The notes below the pieces were generated by a model. The model made no database searches. It saw nothing but the letters and a program-made list of their open reading frames with translations, and was not told the origin of the DNA. Made by a program: the position numbers and the translations under genes. A stretch of 64,000 nucleotides of DNA from positions 1-64,000 of the forward strand of contig JANOQW010000034.1 in assembly GCA_031422335.1 (NCBI GenBank), in the 5' to 3' direction. The stretch is from Methylotenera_A sp031422335 (lineage in GTDB: Bacteria > Pseudomonadota > Gammaproteobacteria > Burkholderiales > Methylophilaceae). Positions 32,802 to 41,827 of this stretch are shown piece after piece (position 1 is the stretch's first letter; the number at the start of each line of letters is the position of its first letter).

Positions 32802-34198
32802 TGAGCCACCTGCTTCGCTTCTAGCTTGTTTACTGCCGTCACAAACACTTCGGCGCGATGCACATAATTTTTAAACATATCAAAACTGGCGCAAGCGGGT
32901 GACAATAGAACCGCATCACCCGTTTTAGCGAGTTTTTTGGCAATGTTGACGGCCTCGGGCAAATCAGCAGCGTGATACAAAGGCACCTTAGTTTGCAACA
33001 ACACACTTTCAATAAGCGTTGCATCGCGGCCAATCAACACCACCGCACGGCTATTGGTTTGTACGGCAGGTGCTAGTGGTGAAAAATCTTGGCCTTTGCC
33101 ATCACCACCCGCAATCAGCACTACTTTTTGCGGCTGATTATATCCACGATCATTTTTGGTCATACCCAAAATTGCCGCACAAGTAGCACCGACATTGGTG
33201 CCTTTTGAATCATCGTAATAATCTATGCCATCAATTTCGGCTACCCACTCTACACGGTGCGGCAAGCCTTTAAAGGCTTGTAAGGCAAGTGCCAAGGTGG
33301 ATTTTTCGATACCGATTGCGCAGCACAATGCAGACGCCGCAAGTGCATTCGCCACATTATGCTGGCCAGCAATTTTTAAACCACTTACTTTGCAAATTTT
33401 GCGTTGGCCGCTGCTTAAATAAGACTCAGCTTTGCCTTCATCCTGACATTCAATCAAACCAAAGTCGCGAATAGTTGGTGCTGCATCCAAGCCAAAAGTG
33501 ACTGTATTAGCGTTCGCCAAACCAAACGAAATCACGTCATCTCGATTTAGCACAACCACTTTGGCATGTTTCAACATGCGCGCTTTGGCAGCGGCATAAT
33601 CCACAACAGTGCTGTATCTATCCATGTGGTCTTCGCTAATATTTAATACGGTGGCTGCATCCAACATTAAGCTAGAAGTGGTTTCTAGCTGAAAGCTTGA
33701 AAGCTCCAACACGTAAACATCTGGCGTTTCCATGTTAAAAGTTTCTAGCACGGGCAGGCCAATATTGCCCGCGACGATGGTTTTTAAACCTGCTGCTTTG
33801 CAAATTTCACCCACTAATGTCGTTACCGTCGTTTTGCCATTACTTCCAGTAATGCCAATCACCTTGGCATGCTTATTACGCCATTGTGCAAACAGCTCAA
33901 CATCGCCAACCACGGAAATACCTGCTTGAATGGCCACCTGCACAGCAGGCTCGCTTAACGCTACGCCTGGGCTAATCACAATCACCTCAGCCTGCAGCAA
34001 CACTTTAGTTTTGAACGCACCCGTATGTATTGCAACTTGCGGCATACTACGCGCCAACGCATCCATATTGGGCGGATTTTCGCGTGAATCTGCTACTGAC
34101 AAAATCGCGCCTTGTGTATCCAGCCAGCGCAGCGCCGAAAGCCCGGTTTCGCCAAGGCCCAGCACTAGTACGCGTTTATTATGTAAATGCAGTTTCAT
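32795..34198 (-). CDS. murD: UDP-N-acetylmuramoylalanine--D-glutamate ligase
   Basis: Adds D-Glu to UDP-MurNAc-L-Ala. The 467-residue product has RVLVLGLGETGLSALRWL at the N-terminus (UDP site), the P-loop VIGITGSNGKTTVTTLVGEI near residue 113, LELSSFQLETT, DHMDRY and DDSKGTNVGATCAAI in the C-terminal region. It lies 15 bases after mraY. Confidence 0.96.
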   Translation of the reverse strand: MKLHLHNKRVLVLGLGETGLSALRWLDTQGAILSVADSRENPPNMDALARSMPQVAIHTGAFKTKVLLQAEVIVISPGVALSEPAVQVAIQAGISVVGDVELFAQWRNKHAKVIGITGSNGKTTVTTLVGEICKAAGLKTIVAGNIGLPVLETFNMETPDVYVLELSSFQLETTSSLMLDAATVLNISEDHMDRYSTVVDYAAAKARMLKHAKVVVLNRDDVISFGLANANTVTFGLDAAPTIRDFGLIECQDEGKAESYLSSGQRKICKVSGLKIAGQHNVANALAASALCCAIGIEKSTLALALQAFKGLPHRVEWVAEIDGIDYYDDSKGTNVGATCAAILGMTKNDRGYNQPQKVVLIAGGDGKGQDFSPLAPAVQTNSRAVVLIGRDATLIESVLLQTKVPLYHAADLPEAVNIAKKLAKTGDAVLLSPACASFDMFKNYVHRAEVFVTAVNKLEAKQVAQC

Positions 34199-34213
34199 GT
34201 GTTTATTTAATGT

Positions 34214-35317
34214 CTATCGTAATTTCAATGTTGCCAAGCCTATCAGCACCAACATCATGGTAATAATCCAAAAGCGCACCACTACTTGTGTCTCTTTCCA
34301 GCCTTTTTGCTCGTAATGGTGATGTAGCGGCGCCATTAAAAAAATACGCTGGCCAGTTCCTGTTTTAGCTTTGGTGTATTTAAAGTACAGCACTTGCAGC
34401 GCGACTGAGAATGTTTCCACCACAAACACGCCACCCATAATAAACAGTACAATTTCTTGCCGAACGATGACTGCAACAACCCCCAACGCAGCACCTAAAG
34501 CCAGCGCGCCGACGTCACCCATAAACACCTCAGCTGGGTAGGCGTTAAACCATAAAAAGCCCAAACCCGCGCCCGCCATGGCGGCGCAAAATACCATTAG
34601 CTCGCCAGCACCCGCAACATAAGGGATGCCCAAATATTTAGAGAAATATAAATGCCCCGCCACATAAGCAAATATCGCCAGTGCGCTGCCCACCATCACC
34701 GTAGGCATTATGGCCAAACCATCTAGGCCATCAGTCAAATTCACCGCGTTGCTGCTGCCCACAATCACCAAATATGTCAGCACAATAAATCCTACTGCCC
34801 CCAATGGCAGTATTAAAGTTTTAAAGAAAGGCACGATGAGTGTAGTTTCTGCTGGGCTGCCTGCGGTTTGATACAAAAATAGGGCGACGCCCAAGCCAAT
34901 GACACTTTGCCAAAAATATTTGGCTTTGGCCGATAAACCTTTGGGATTTTTATACACCACTTTGCGGTAATCATCGACCCAGCCAATGGCGCCAAAACCC
35001 AAAGTAGTGACTAACACCACCCAAATATATTTATTGTGTAAGTCCCCCCACAACAAGGTAGCTACTGCAATCGCCACTAATATCAATGCGCCGCCCATAG
35101 TGGGCGTGCCAGCTTTTACTAAATGTGTTTGCGGGCCGTCATCGCGTACCGATTGACCGACCTTGTATTGCGTCAGCTTACGTATCATGGTGGGGCCCAC
35201 CATAAACGAGATAATCAGCGCGGTAAGCGTGGCTAGCACCGCGCGTAGCGTGATGTAGTTAAATACATTAAAGCCGCGAATATCAGTGGCCAGCCAGCGT
35301 GTAAGTTCTAATAACAT
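34214..35317 (-). CDS. mraY: phospho-MurNAc-pentapeptide transferase
   Basis: Polytopic enzyme that makes lipid I from UDP-MurNAc-pentapeptide and undecaprenyl phosphate. The 367-residue product has about ten membrane segments. Visible are VRDDGPQTHLVKAGTPTMGGALIL, the catalytic Asp pair region WVDDYRK, SSNAVNLTDGLDGLAIMP, NAYPAEVFMGDVGALALG and the C-terminal HHHYEQKGWKETQVVVRFWI. The ATG at 35317 has GAGGAG upstream. Normal position between murF and murD. Confidence 0.97.
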   Translation of the reverse strand: MLLELTRWLATDIRGFNVFNYITLRAVLATLTALIISFMVGPTMIRKLTQYKVGQSVRDDGPQTHLVKAGTPTMGGALILVAIAVATLLWGDLHNKYIWVVLVTTLGFGAIGWVDDYRKVVYKNPKGLSAKAKYFWQSVIGLGVALFLYQTAGSPAETTLIVPFFKTLILPLGAVGFIVLTYLVIVGSSNAVNLTDGLDGLAIMPTVMVGSALAIFAYVAGHLYFSKYLGIPYVAGAGELMVFCAAMAGAGLGFLWFNAYPAEVFMGDVGALALGAALGVVAVIVRQEIVLFIMGGVFVVETFSVALQVLYFKYTKAKTGTGQRIFLMAPLHHHYEQKGWKETQVVVRFWIITMMLVLIGLATLKLR

Positions 35318-35346
35318 TTAGTTCTCCTCAAGCATTTTTTGCATCA

Positions 35347-36774
35347 TTATTTGTGATGTCGTTTTTCTACCAACACATCTATCTCTAGCGCATTTACCAC
35401 GCGCTCCATCTGCATAAAACGCGAGCCTTTTACCAACACCGTTGCATCTTTTTGCATCAAACCAGTAGCCGCATCCAGCAAGGCTCGCAGCGATGCATAA
35501 TGCATAGCGTTTGCACCAAATTCTTGCACGGTATGCACACTGTTTTCGCCCAGCGCCAACAATTGATCGACACCTTTTTGTTTTGCATAGGCACCAATTT
35601 CTGCATGCATTTCTAATGCATCTGCACCTAGTTCACCCATGTCACCCATTACAAAAATCCGCTTGCCTGTTTGCTGCGCCAACACATCAATGGCGGCTTT
35701 CATCGAATCTGGGTTGGCGTTGTAAGTATCGTCAATTAGCTTAGCGCCATTCAGCCCAGTTTTACGTTGCAAACGACCTTTGACTGCTGAAAAACCTGCT
35801 AAACCACGCGCAATATCTGCATTTGTAACACCTAGCGCGACCGCGCAGGCGCTGGCTGCTAGGGCATTGCTAATATTGTGTTTACCTAGCAAAGCCAACT
35901 TAAAATCAATATTGCCATTTGGTGTCGTTAGCTGAATCTGACTGGCACCATCTATTTCTTGGTAAGTCGCGGTCACGTCTGCTTTTGTATCCAAGCCAAA
36001 CGTGATGATCTTTCTGTGATTGTCTTGTTTATTTAAGTTAAGCGATTTCCAATAATCAGCAAATGCATCATCGGCATTAATCACTGCAATGCCATCATTA
36101 CCTAAGCCTGCAAAAATTTCACCTTTGGCTTTGGCAATATTTTCGCGCGAACCTACTTCGCCAATATGTGCCGTGCCTGCATTGTTAATCACCGCTACAT
36201 TTGGCTGCGCAATGCGCGTTAAATAATCAATCTCGCCCAAGTGACTCATGCCCATTTCAATCACGGCAAATTTATGCTGCCCATTCAGCTTAAGCAAAGT
36301 CATCGGCATGCCGATGTCATTATTTAGGTTGCCCTGTGTGGCAAGCACAGCGAGGCTTGCAGAGATGGTCATATCTGTGGCGCGTGATTCAACTGCATTT
36401 AATATCGCCGCCAACATTTCTTTTACCGTAGTTTTGCCGCTGCTGCCTGTGACCGCCACCAGCGGCAATTTAAATTTGGCGCGCCAATATTTAGCTAATT
36501 CACCCAAAGCCAAGCGCGTGTCTTTTACCAACACTGCAGGCTTGGCTTGTGTACTGGCATCACTCACTAATACTGCCGCTGCGCCCTGCTGAATCGCCTC
36601 AACTGCATAACTGTTGCCATCAAAATTTTCGCCTTTAATCGCCACAAATAGCTGATTTTTGCTAATGTTGCGACTATCTGAACCGATGCTTTCGCACAGG
36701 ACATTTCCATACAAATCGTCTTGCCCAATGCGTTGGCCAGCAACCGCTTTGACAATGTCTGAAAGCAGTATCAT
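35347..36774 (-). CDS. murF: UDP-MurNAc-tripeptide--D-alanyl-D-alanine ligase
   Basis: Adds D-Ala-D-Ala to complete the pentapeptide. The 475-residue product has the P-loop AVTGSSGKTTVKEML near residue 108, GNLNNDIGMPMTLL, NNAGTAHIGEVGSRENIAKAKGEI, LIDDTYNANPDSMKAA and VLVKGSRFMQME. Between the P-loop helix and GNLNN there are about 12 more residues than in the E. coli protein as remembered. That stretch (SASLAVLATQG) is encoded by a degenerate palindromic repeat at 36331-36365. The start overlaps murE by four bases. Confidence 0.95.
   Translation of the reverse strand: MILLSDIVKAVAGQRIGQDDLYGNVLCESIGSDSRNISKNQLFVAIKGENFDGNSYAVEAIQQGAAAVLVSDASTQAKPAVLVKDTRLALGELAKYWRAKFKLPLVAVTGSSGKTTVKEMLAAILNAVESRATDMTISASLAVLATQGNLNNDIGMPMTLLKLNGQHKFAVIEMGMSHLGEIDYLTRIAQPNVAVINNAGTAHIGEVGSRENIAKAKGEIFAGLGNDGIAVINADDAFADYWKSLNLNKQDNHRKIITFGLDTKADVTATYQEIDGASQIQLTTPNGNIDFKLALLGKHNISNALAASACAVALGVTNADIARGLAGFSAVKGRLQRKTGLNGAKLIDDTYNANPDSMKAAIDVLAQQTGKRIFVMGDMGELGADALEMHAEIGAYAKQKGVDQLLALGENSVHTVQEFGANAMHYASLRALLDAATGLMQKDATVLVKGSRFMQMERVVNALEIDVLVEKRHHK
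35467..35490. repeat. very degenerate palindromic repeat-like stretch in murF
   Basis: AGCCGCAT-CCAGCAA-GGCTCGCAG resembles the repeat core (AGCCGCAT-GGATATT-GGCTTGCAG) except in the centre. It encodes an ordinary murF segment, so chance similarity is quite possible. Confidence 0.2.
36331..36365. repeat. degenerate palindromic repeat copy inside murF
   Basis: Plus strand GCCCTGTGTGGCAAGC...GAGGCTTGCAGAG: arms related to the repeat family but with a shortened, different centre. It is read in a different phase from the other genic copies (TCT GCA AGC). It coincides with an apparent local insertion in MurF. Confidence 0.4.
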
Positions 36775-38204
36775 GCAGCCGCCCCCGCATATACTTTCAG
36801 TACATCTTTGGCTTGCTCAATATCGCTAAAGTAATGTTTTTTACCTTTAACTTCTTGATATTCTTCGTGGCCTTTACCCGCAATCAAAACAATGTCGCTG
36901 GGTTTGGCAGACAGTATGCCAATTGAAATAGCTTTGGCACGGTCTGGCTCTACCGCAAAATTGCCATGTACGCTTGTTAATATGTCTTCAATAATGCTGT
37001 CAGGCGCTTCATCGCGTGGGTTATCAGAAGTCACCACCACTGCATCTGCTAACTTACTTGCCACTTCACCCATTAATGGACGTTTCCCCGCATCGCGATT
37101 ACCGCCACAACCAAACACACAAATTAATTTTGAGCTTGCTTGGGTTTTTAGTGCTTGCAGTACTTTTTCTAGCGCATCTGGTGTGTGCGCATAATCGACG
37201 ACGACCAATGGCAGGTCGCCACCACCGAGCATCTGCATGCGACCTTTGGCAGATTCAATCTGTGAAATCGCCACCACCGCGTCAGCCAAACTAACTTTAG
37301 AAGCAAGCAGTGCAGCTAACACTGCCAGCACGTTATACACATTAAATCTACCTACCAGACTGACTTTAACTGGCGCACTACCAAATGGCGTGATGGCATC
37401 AAAACTAAAGTGCGTATTTTCAAATTGCAGCTGTGTGGCACGCACATCGCCAGCCTTAATACCATAAGTCAGCACCTGTTTACCTGCTGCTTTTAAATCT
37501 AGCGCAAGTTGCTTGCCAAAATCGTCATCCACATTCAGTAATGCACATTTCAAATCGCTATACTCAAACAAACTGCGTTTTGCAGCGGCGTAGGCTTCAA
37601 ATGTTTGGTGATAATCCAAATGGTCCCGCGTTAAGTTGCTCAGTATGGCAATATCAAAGTTTATTGCGCGCACACGGCCTTGATGTAAGCCATGCGAAGA
37701 TACTTCCATCGCAACAATTTCCACTTGTTCTTTCACATAATCGGCCAACATACTATTCAACAACACGGCATCGGGTGTGGTGTTCGAAGTTGCGCTTAAC
37801 CGATTTGGCAGACCGTTACCCAACGTGCCAATGACCGCTGTTTTGCGCTGGCAATAATTAAAACATTGGCTCAACCATTGTGTAATCGAGGTTTTGCCAT
37901 TGGTGCCAGTCACTCCTATCATCCACATTTTTGTCGATGGCATTTTATAAAACTGGCTGGCAATACTGCCTGATTGCAAACGCAAATGCCTAATGCCTAT
38001 ATTTTCAATTTCCCAGTCAGCATTCCATTCAAAATTTTCCGACTCCCAAATAACTGCGCCGGCGCCATTTTCAATCGCGTCGGGAATATATTTTCTGCCG
38101 TCAGACGCATCCCCTGGATAGGCTAAAAACAAACTGCCAGCTTGTACTGTTCTGCTATCCGTCGTCATGCTTTTTAGCGGTGTTTTTATTCTATAAGTGG
38201 TCAT
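36771..38204 (-). CDS. murE: UDP-MurNAc-L-Ala-D-Glu--meso-diaminopimelate ligase
   Basis: Adds the third residue of the stem peptide. The 477-residue product has DSRTVQAGSLFLAYPG at the N-terminus, the P-loop GVTGTNGKTSITQWL near residue 108, MEVSSHGLHQGRV, and the substrate-specificity motif DNPRDEAP near residue 405. DNPR indicates meso-diaminopimelate rather than lysine, as expected for a Gram-negative. Stop and start overlap with ftsI and murF on either side (four bases each). Confidence 0.96.
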   Translation of the reverse strand: MTTYRIKTPLKSMTTDSRTVQAGSLFLAYPGDASDGRKYIPDAIENGAGAVIWESENFEWNADWEIENIGIRHLRLQSGSIASQFYKMPSTKMWMIGVTGTNGKTSITQWLSQCFNYCQRKTAVIGTLGNGLPNRLSATSNTTPDAVLLNSMLADYVKEQVEIVAMEVSSHGLHQGRVRAINFDIAILSNLTRDHLDYHQTFEAYAAAKRSLFEYSDLKCALLNVDDDFGKQLALDLKAAGKQVLTYGIKAGDVRATQLQFENTHFSFDAITPFGSAPVKVSLVGRFNVYNVLAVLAALLASKVSLADAVVAISQIESAKGRMQMLGGGDLPLVVVDYAHTPDALEKVLQALKTQASSKLICVFGCGGNRDAGKRPLMGEVASKLADAVVVTSDNPRDEAPDSIIEDILTSVHGNFAVEPDRAKAISIGILSAKPSDIVLIAGKGHEEYQEVKGKKHYFSDIEQAKDVLKVYAGAAA

Positions 38205-39937
38205 ATCACCTCTTTCACGTCTTCGACGCTTTCAGGCGGAATCACCACATTATTATTGGGAGAATCTTGCGGCACCGCCAACATACGCAAAGCATCAGCC
38301 ATTACTGCGCTAAACACTGGCGCAGCCACAATGCCGCCATAATATTGCTCATTTTCGATACTTGGCTCATCTATCATCACCGCCATAATCAAGCGCGGAT
38401 TAGAGGCAGGCGCCAAACCCACAAATGAACCAACGTACTTATCTGGCTCATAACCTTTTGGGCCTAACTTATGCGCAGTGCCAGTTTTGCCACCGACGCG
38501 ATAGCCCGCCACTTGCGCGCGCAAGGCGGTACCTCCTGGCTGTACGACTAGCTCCAGCATGTCTTTTACATCGTTAGCCACTTGCGCCGAAAATACTTGA
38601 TGCCCGACTGGCGATTCTTTTATTTTAAATAATGAAATAGGCTTCAGTTCGCCTTCATTAGTAAATACCGTGTAAGCACGTGCTAGCTGCAATAAGGTCA
38701 GGCTAATGCCATGGCCGTAGGACATGGTCGCCTGCTCGATTGGACGCCATGTTTTGTAAGGCCGCACCTTGCCAGCCGCCTCACCCGGGAAGCCAATATT
38801 GGCACGGTTACCAAAGCCAAGCTGGTTAAAGGTGCTCCACAGCTCTTCTTTTTTTAAGCTTAAAGCCATTTTGGCGGCGCCTACATTGGATGACTTTTGC
38901 ACCACTTGCGCCACAGTTAATACGCCATGTGGGTGCGAATCATTAATAGTAGCAGGGCCAATTGACATATGTCCTGGCGCAGTTTGAATTTTAGTTGCTG
39001 GCGTAAAGTCACCAAACTGCATTGCCGCTGCCGCCGTAATAGCCTTCATGGTTGAGCCTGGCTCAAACATATCGGTAATGGCGCGGTTACGCGTTTTGCC
39101 TTTTATATTCACAGGATTATTTGGGTTATAAGTCGGCAAGTTCACCATCGCCAATACTTCACCCGTTTTCGCATCCAACACCACAATGGCGCCTGCTTTG
39201 GCTTTATACTTTTCTAGCGCTTTTGATAGCTCTCTAAAAGCTAAATATTGAATACGCCTATCAATACTTAATACCAAATCATGGCCATCTTGCGGGACTT
39301 TCACCGCCTCTAAATCCTCCACAATATGGCCTTGTCTATCTTGAATTACGCGGCGGCTGCCGGCTTTCCCAGAAAGATTAGCGTTTTGTGCTAGCTCAAA
39401 GCCTTCTTGCCCCGTGTCATCAATACCAGTAAAGCCCACCAAATGCGCAGTGACATCACCCGCAGGGTAAAAGCGTTTATATTCACGCTGTAAAAATACG
39501 CCAGAGATTTCTAAACTCATCACTTTTGCGGCTAGTTCTGGTGAAATACGACGCTTTAAATAGACAAATTCGCGCTCGCGATTGGCAATTTTTTTATCAA
39601 TATCTTTGGTTTTAATGCTGAGCAATTTTGCCAGTGCCAGTTTTTGGTTTTTGCTTATTTCTACATCAGGTGGGCTTGCCCATACCGATTCCACAGGACT
39701 GCTAATCGCCAACAACTCACCGTTTCTATCGGTAATTTTGCCGCGATGCGCTTGTAAAACTAAGTTGCGGCTATAGCGCGCATCGCCTTTTTTTTGCAAA
39801 AACTCTTTATGCAAGCTTTGCAAATAAATACCACGTAAAAATAATGCGCCAAAACCCACCAAAACGGCAATCAGCAGCACTCGTCTGCGCCAAGCGGGCA
39901 GTTTTACAATATGGTGCTGAGTTTTATCGTAAGCCAT
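38201..39937 (-). CDS. ftsI: peptidoglycan D,D-transpeptidase FtsI (PBP3)
   Basis: Septum-specific class B penicillin-binding protein. The 578-residue product has a short cytoplasmic tail, one membrane helix (about residues 18-38), the pedestal domain and the transpeptidase domain. The three active-site motifs are FEPGSTMKAI (SxxK), KSSNVG (SxN) and GGKTGTAHK (KTG). HRGKITDRNGELLAIS is the conserved class B box. It lies between ftsL and murE. Confidence 0.97.
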   Translation of the reverse strand: MAYDKTQHHIVKLPAWRRRVLLIAVLVGFGALFLRGIYLQSLHKEFLQKKGDARYSRNLVLQAHRGKITDRNGELLAISSPVESVWASPPDVEISKNQKLALAKLLSIKTKDIDKKIANREREFVYLKRRISPELAAKVMSLEISGVFLQREYKRFYPAGDVTAHLVGFTGIDDTGQEGFELAQNANLSGKAGSRRVIQDRQGHIVEDLEAVKVPQDGHDLVLSIDRRIQYLAFRELSKALEKYKAKAGAIVVLDAKTGEVLAMVNLPTYNPNNPVNIKGKTRNRAITDMFEPGSTMKAITAAAAMQFGDFTPATKIQTAPGHMSIGPATINDSHPHGVLTVAQVVQKSSNVGAAKMALSLKKEELWSTFNQLGFGNRANIGFPGEAAGKVRPYKTWRPIEQATMSYGHGISLTLLQLARAYTVFTNEGELKPISLFKIKESPVGHQVFSAQVANDVKDMLELVVQPGGTALRAQVAGYRVGGKTGTAHKLGPKGYEPDKYVGSFVGLAPASNPRLIMAVMIDEPSIENEQYYGGIVAAPVFSAVMADALRMLAVPQDSPNNNVVIPPESVEDVKEVI

Positions 39938-39944
39938 TTTTACT

Positions 39945-40220
39945 TTAGTTATTCATGTCTTCTAGCGAAATAACCTGTATGCGCTTGGCATCAGGCACTT
40001 GCATATTCAGTTTTTTAGCTGCGTGTTCTTCTATGCGCGAATGCATGGCCCAGGTGCTTTGTTCTAACTGCATTTGGCCAAAAATGGTTTCATATTTTTT
40101 GCTTAAATCTTGTTGCTGCTCAAGCTCAAAATACAATTTGCGCGCTTTATGCTGGGCTGTTACCACGCCCAAGCACACAAAAATCAGCACAAAAAATAAA
40201 ATCAAATTTAAGCGTGTCAC
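39945..40220 (-). CDS. ftsL: cell division protein FtsL
   Basis: Small bitopic protein of the FtsQLB complex. One membrane helix (about residues 3-22, LNLILFFVLIFVCLGVVTA) is followed by QHKARKLYFELEQQQ and a coiled coil with leucine-like spacing. The frame is open to ATG 40274, but that would overlap rsmH by 41 bases. GTG 40220 comes 14 bases after the rsmH stop, has GGA upstream and gives VTRLNLILFF, like FtsL N-termini in related bacteria. The result is 91 residues. Confidence 0.85.
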   Translation of the reverse strand: MTRLNLILFFVLIFVCLGVVTAQHKARKLYFELEQQQDLSKKYETIFGQMQLEQSTWAMHSRIEEHAAKKLNMQVPDAKRIQVISLEDMNN

Positions 40221-40233
40221 TTTACTAATCCAT

Positions 40234-41226
40234 TCATTGGGTAGCTGTCCGCTCTGCCACGCGCATGACTGCACTGCGGCTGCGCACGTTTAGCTTAATT
40301 TCTGCCGCGCTCGGCTTAATGGCTTTACCAATAATTTTTAAGCGTGGCTGCGGCAAGTCCTTGGCTTTAATTGGGAAATTGCTGGGCAAATCATCCCGAT
40401 TTTGCTCGCCTTGCATAAATTTCTTCACGATTCTGTCTTCTAACGAATGAAAGCTAATCACCACCAAACGCCCGCCCACCGCCAATAAATCGACGCATTT
40501 GGGCAAAATTAGCGATAACTCCTCAAGCTCCGAATTGACGAAAATCCGTAAAGCTTGAAAGGTGCGCGTTGCAGGGTTCTGCCCCGGTTCGATCTTGGGG
40601 ATTGCACTTGCCACGACCTTGGCAAGCTGTCCTGTAGTGGTGATGGCGCGCCCGTCATCGCGCTCCTTAATAATCGCCCTTGCAACCTGCTTAGCAAACC
40701 GTTCTTCACCATAGTCTTTTATCACTTTCCCTAATTGTTGTTCCGTAATTGTGGTTAACAGTTCTGCCACTGTTTTGCCACGCGATTGGTCCATACGCAT
40801 ATCGAGTGGACCATCAAACCTAAAACTAAAGCCGCGCTCACCTTCATCGATTTGCGGCGATGAAATGCCTAGATCCAACAAGATGCCATCTACTTTTGTT
40901 AAATTATTTGCTGTTGCTAATTGATTAATTTCTGAAAAATGCCTATGCGCAATATCAAAACGCGCATCTTGTATCTGCTTGCCTGTTTCTATGGCAGCTA
41001 AATCTTTATCCATGGCAAATAAGCGGCCAGTGGCACCCAATTTAGCGAGTATTTTTTTGCTATGGCCACCGCGACCAAACGTGCCATCAACATAAGTGCC
41101 ATGCGGCATGATGTGGAGCGCATCGACTGCTTCAGCAAGCAATACGGTAATATGGGTAGAAGTCATAACTGCTGGCGACACTGACACTGGGGCTGTTGTG
41201 GGCGCCGAGTTCGCGCCCACCATCAT
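40234..41226 (-). CDS. rsmH: 16S rRNA (cytosine1402-N4)-methyltransferase
   Basis: Methylates N4 of C1402 in the ribosomal P site. The product has the SAM motif GTYVDGTFGRGGHSKKIL near residue 44, AMDKDLAAIETG, LLDLGISSPQIDEGERGFSFR with DMRMDQS, and ATRTFQALRIFVNSEL. ATG 41226 overlaps the mraZ stop and has AGAAGG upstream; a later ATG at residue 21 (MTSTHITVLLAEAV) matches the E. coli start better, so the true N-terminus is uncertain. Confidence 0.95.
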   Translation of the reverse strand: MMVGANSAPTTAPVSVSPAVMTSTHITVLLAEAVDALHIMPHGTYVDGTFGRGGHSKKILAKLGATGRLFAMDKDLAAIETGKQIQDARFDIAHRHFSEINQLATANNLTKVDGILLDLGISSPQIDEGERGFSFRFDGPLDMRMDQSRGKTVAELLTTITEQQLGKVIKDYGEERFAKQVARAIIKERDDGRAITTTGQLAKVVASAIPKIEPGQNPATRTFQALRIFVNSELEELSLILPKCVDLLAVGGRLVVISFHSLEDRIVKKFMQGEQNRDDLPSNFPIKAKDLPQPRLKIIGKAIKPSAAEIKLNVRSRSAVMRVAERTATQ

Positions 41227-41669
41227 AGCGAAAAGCCTTCTAACTCTGTGGGCATTTCAATGGTTTCATTTTTCATCAAGCTATCTAGTTGCTCGCGCCA
41301 AGCTTCCATATTCCACATTTCAAAGTGGCTACCTTGGCCGACCAGCATCACATCTTTTTCTAGCCCCGCAAAATCGCGCAAGGTAGGCGAGATTAACAAG
41401 CGGCCAGCCGCATCTACCGCAATATCTTCGGCAAAGCCCACCAATAAGCGCTGCAAGCTAGACGATTGCTTATCAAAGCTCGATAGCGCCATCATTTTGG
41501 CTTGAATCGGCTCCCACGCAGGTTGCGGGTATAGTAGCAAACAACCATGCGGATGCGCGGTAAGCACCACATTACCCGCGCTTTGCATTAATAGCGCGTC
41601 GCGATGCTTGGCAGGTACGCCTAAGCGACCTTTGGCATCCATACTTAAATTTGTAGCGCCGCGAAACAT
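41223..41669 (-). CDS. mraZ: transcriptional regulator MraZ
   Basis: Ring-forming AbrB-like DNA-binding protein that represses the dcw operon. The 148-residue product has two repeats of the MraZ fold with the DxxxR signatures SMDAKGRLGVPAKHRD (N-terminal) and AVDAAGRLLISPTLRDFAGL (C-terminal). It is the first gene of the cluster, as usual. Its binding site, three TGGG repeats at 10-bp spacing, lies 86-110 bases upstream (separate entry). Confidence 0.97.
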   Translation of the reverse strand: MFRGATNLSMDAKGRLGVPAKHRDALLMQSAGNVVLTAHPHGCLLLYPQPAWEPIQAKMMALSSFDKQSSSLQRLLVGFAEDIAVDAAGRLLISPTLRDFAGLEKDVMLVGQGSHFEMWNMEAWREQLDSLMKNETIEMPTELEGFSL

Positions 41670-41754
41670 GTTTAAATAAAAACCTTATAATTTCTATTGT
41701 TTATTGGGTAAATTAAGGAACCAAGCACTTATATTTTATATTTTTGCGAAAAGT

Positions 41755-41779
41755 TCCCACAAAATCCCACTTTTCCCCA
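41755..41779 (-). promoter_or_regulatory. MraZ box (three TGGGN repeats)
   Basis: On the minus strand TGGGG-AAAAG-TGGGA-TTTTG-TGGGA: three TGGGN units separated by exactly 5 bases. This matches the known MraZ operator architecture. It lies upstream of mraZ and supports autoregulation of the whole dcw cluster. The -10/-35 boxes between it and mraZ are not clear; TTATAA at about 41686-41691 is a candidate -10. Confidence 0.85.
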
Positions 41780-41797
41780 CTAATCAGGACTATAGAT

Positions 41798-41827
41798 AAA
41801 AAAAAAGCGCTTTGCAAGCATTTTTTA
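41798..41827 (-). terminator. probable terminator upstream of mraZ
   Basis: Minus strand AAAAAATGC-TTGCAAA-GCGC-TTTTTTTTT: an A/T-flanked stem with nine T. It would stop transcription arriving from the rnpB side before the MraZ box. Confidence 0.5.

Noticed and set aside
35467..35490. Second repeat-like stretch in murF as a firm member of the 35-bp family
   Set aside because: The centre does not match and the encoded segment is ordinary MurF; kept only as a very low-confidence feature.
38790..38812. GCCAATATTGGC in ftsI resembling the palindromic repeat
   Set aside because: It encodes the conserved ANIGFPGEAAG stretch of FtsI, lacks the arms of the repeat, and is a chance palindrome.
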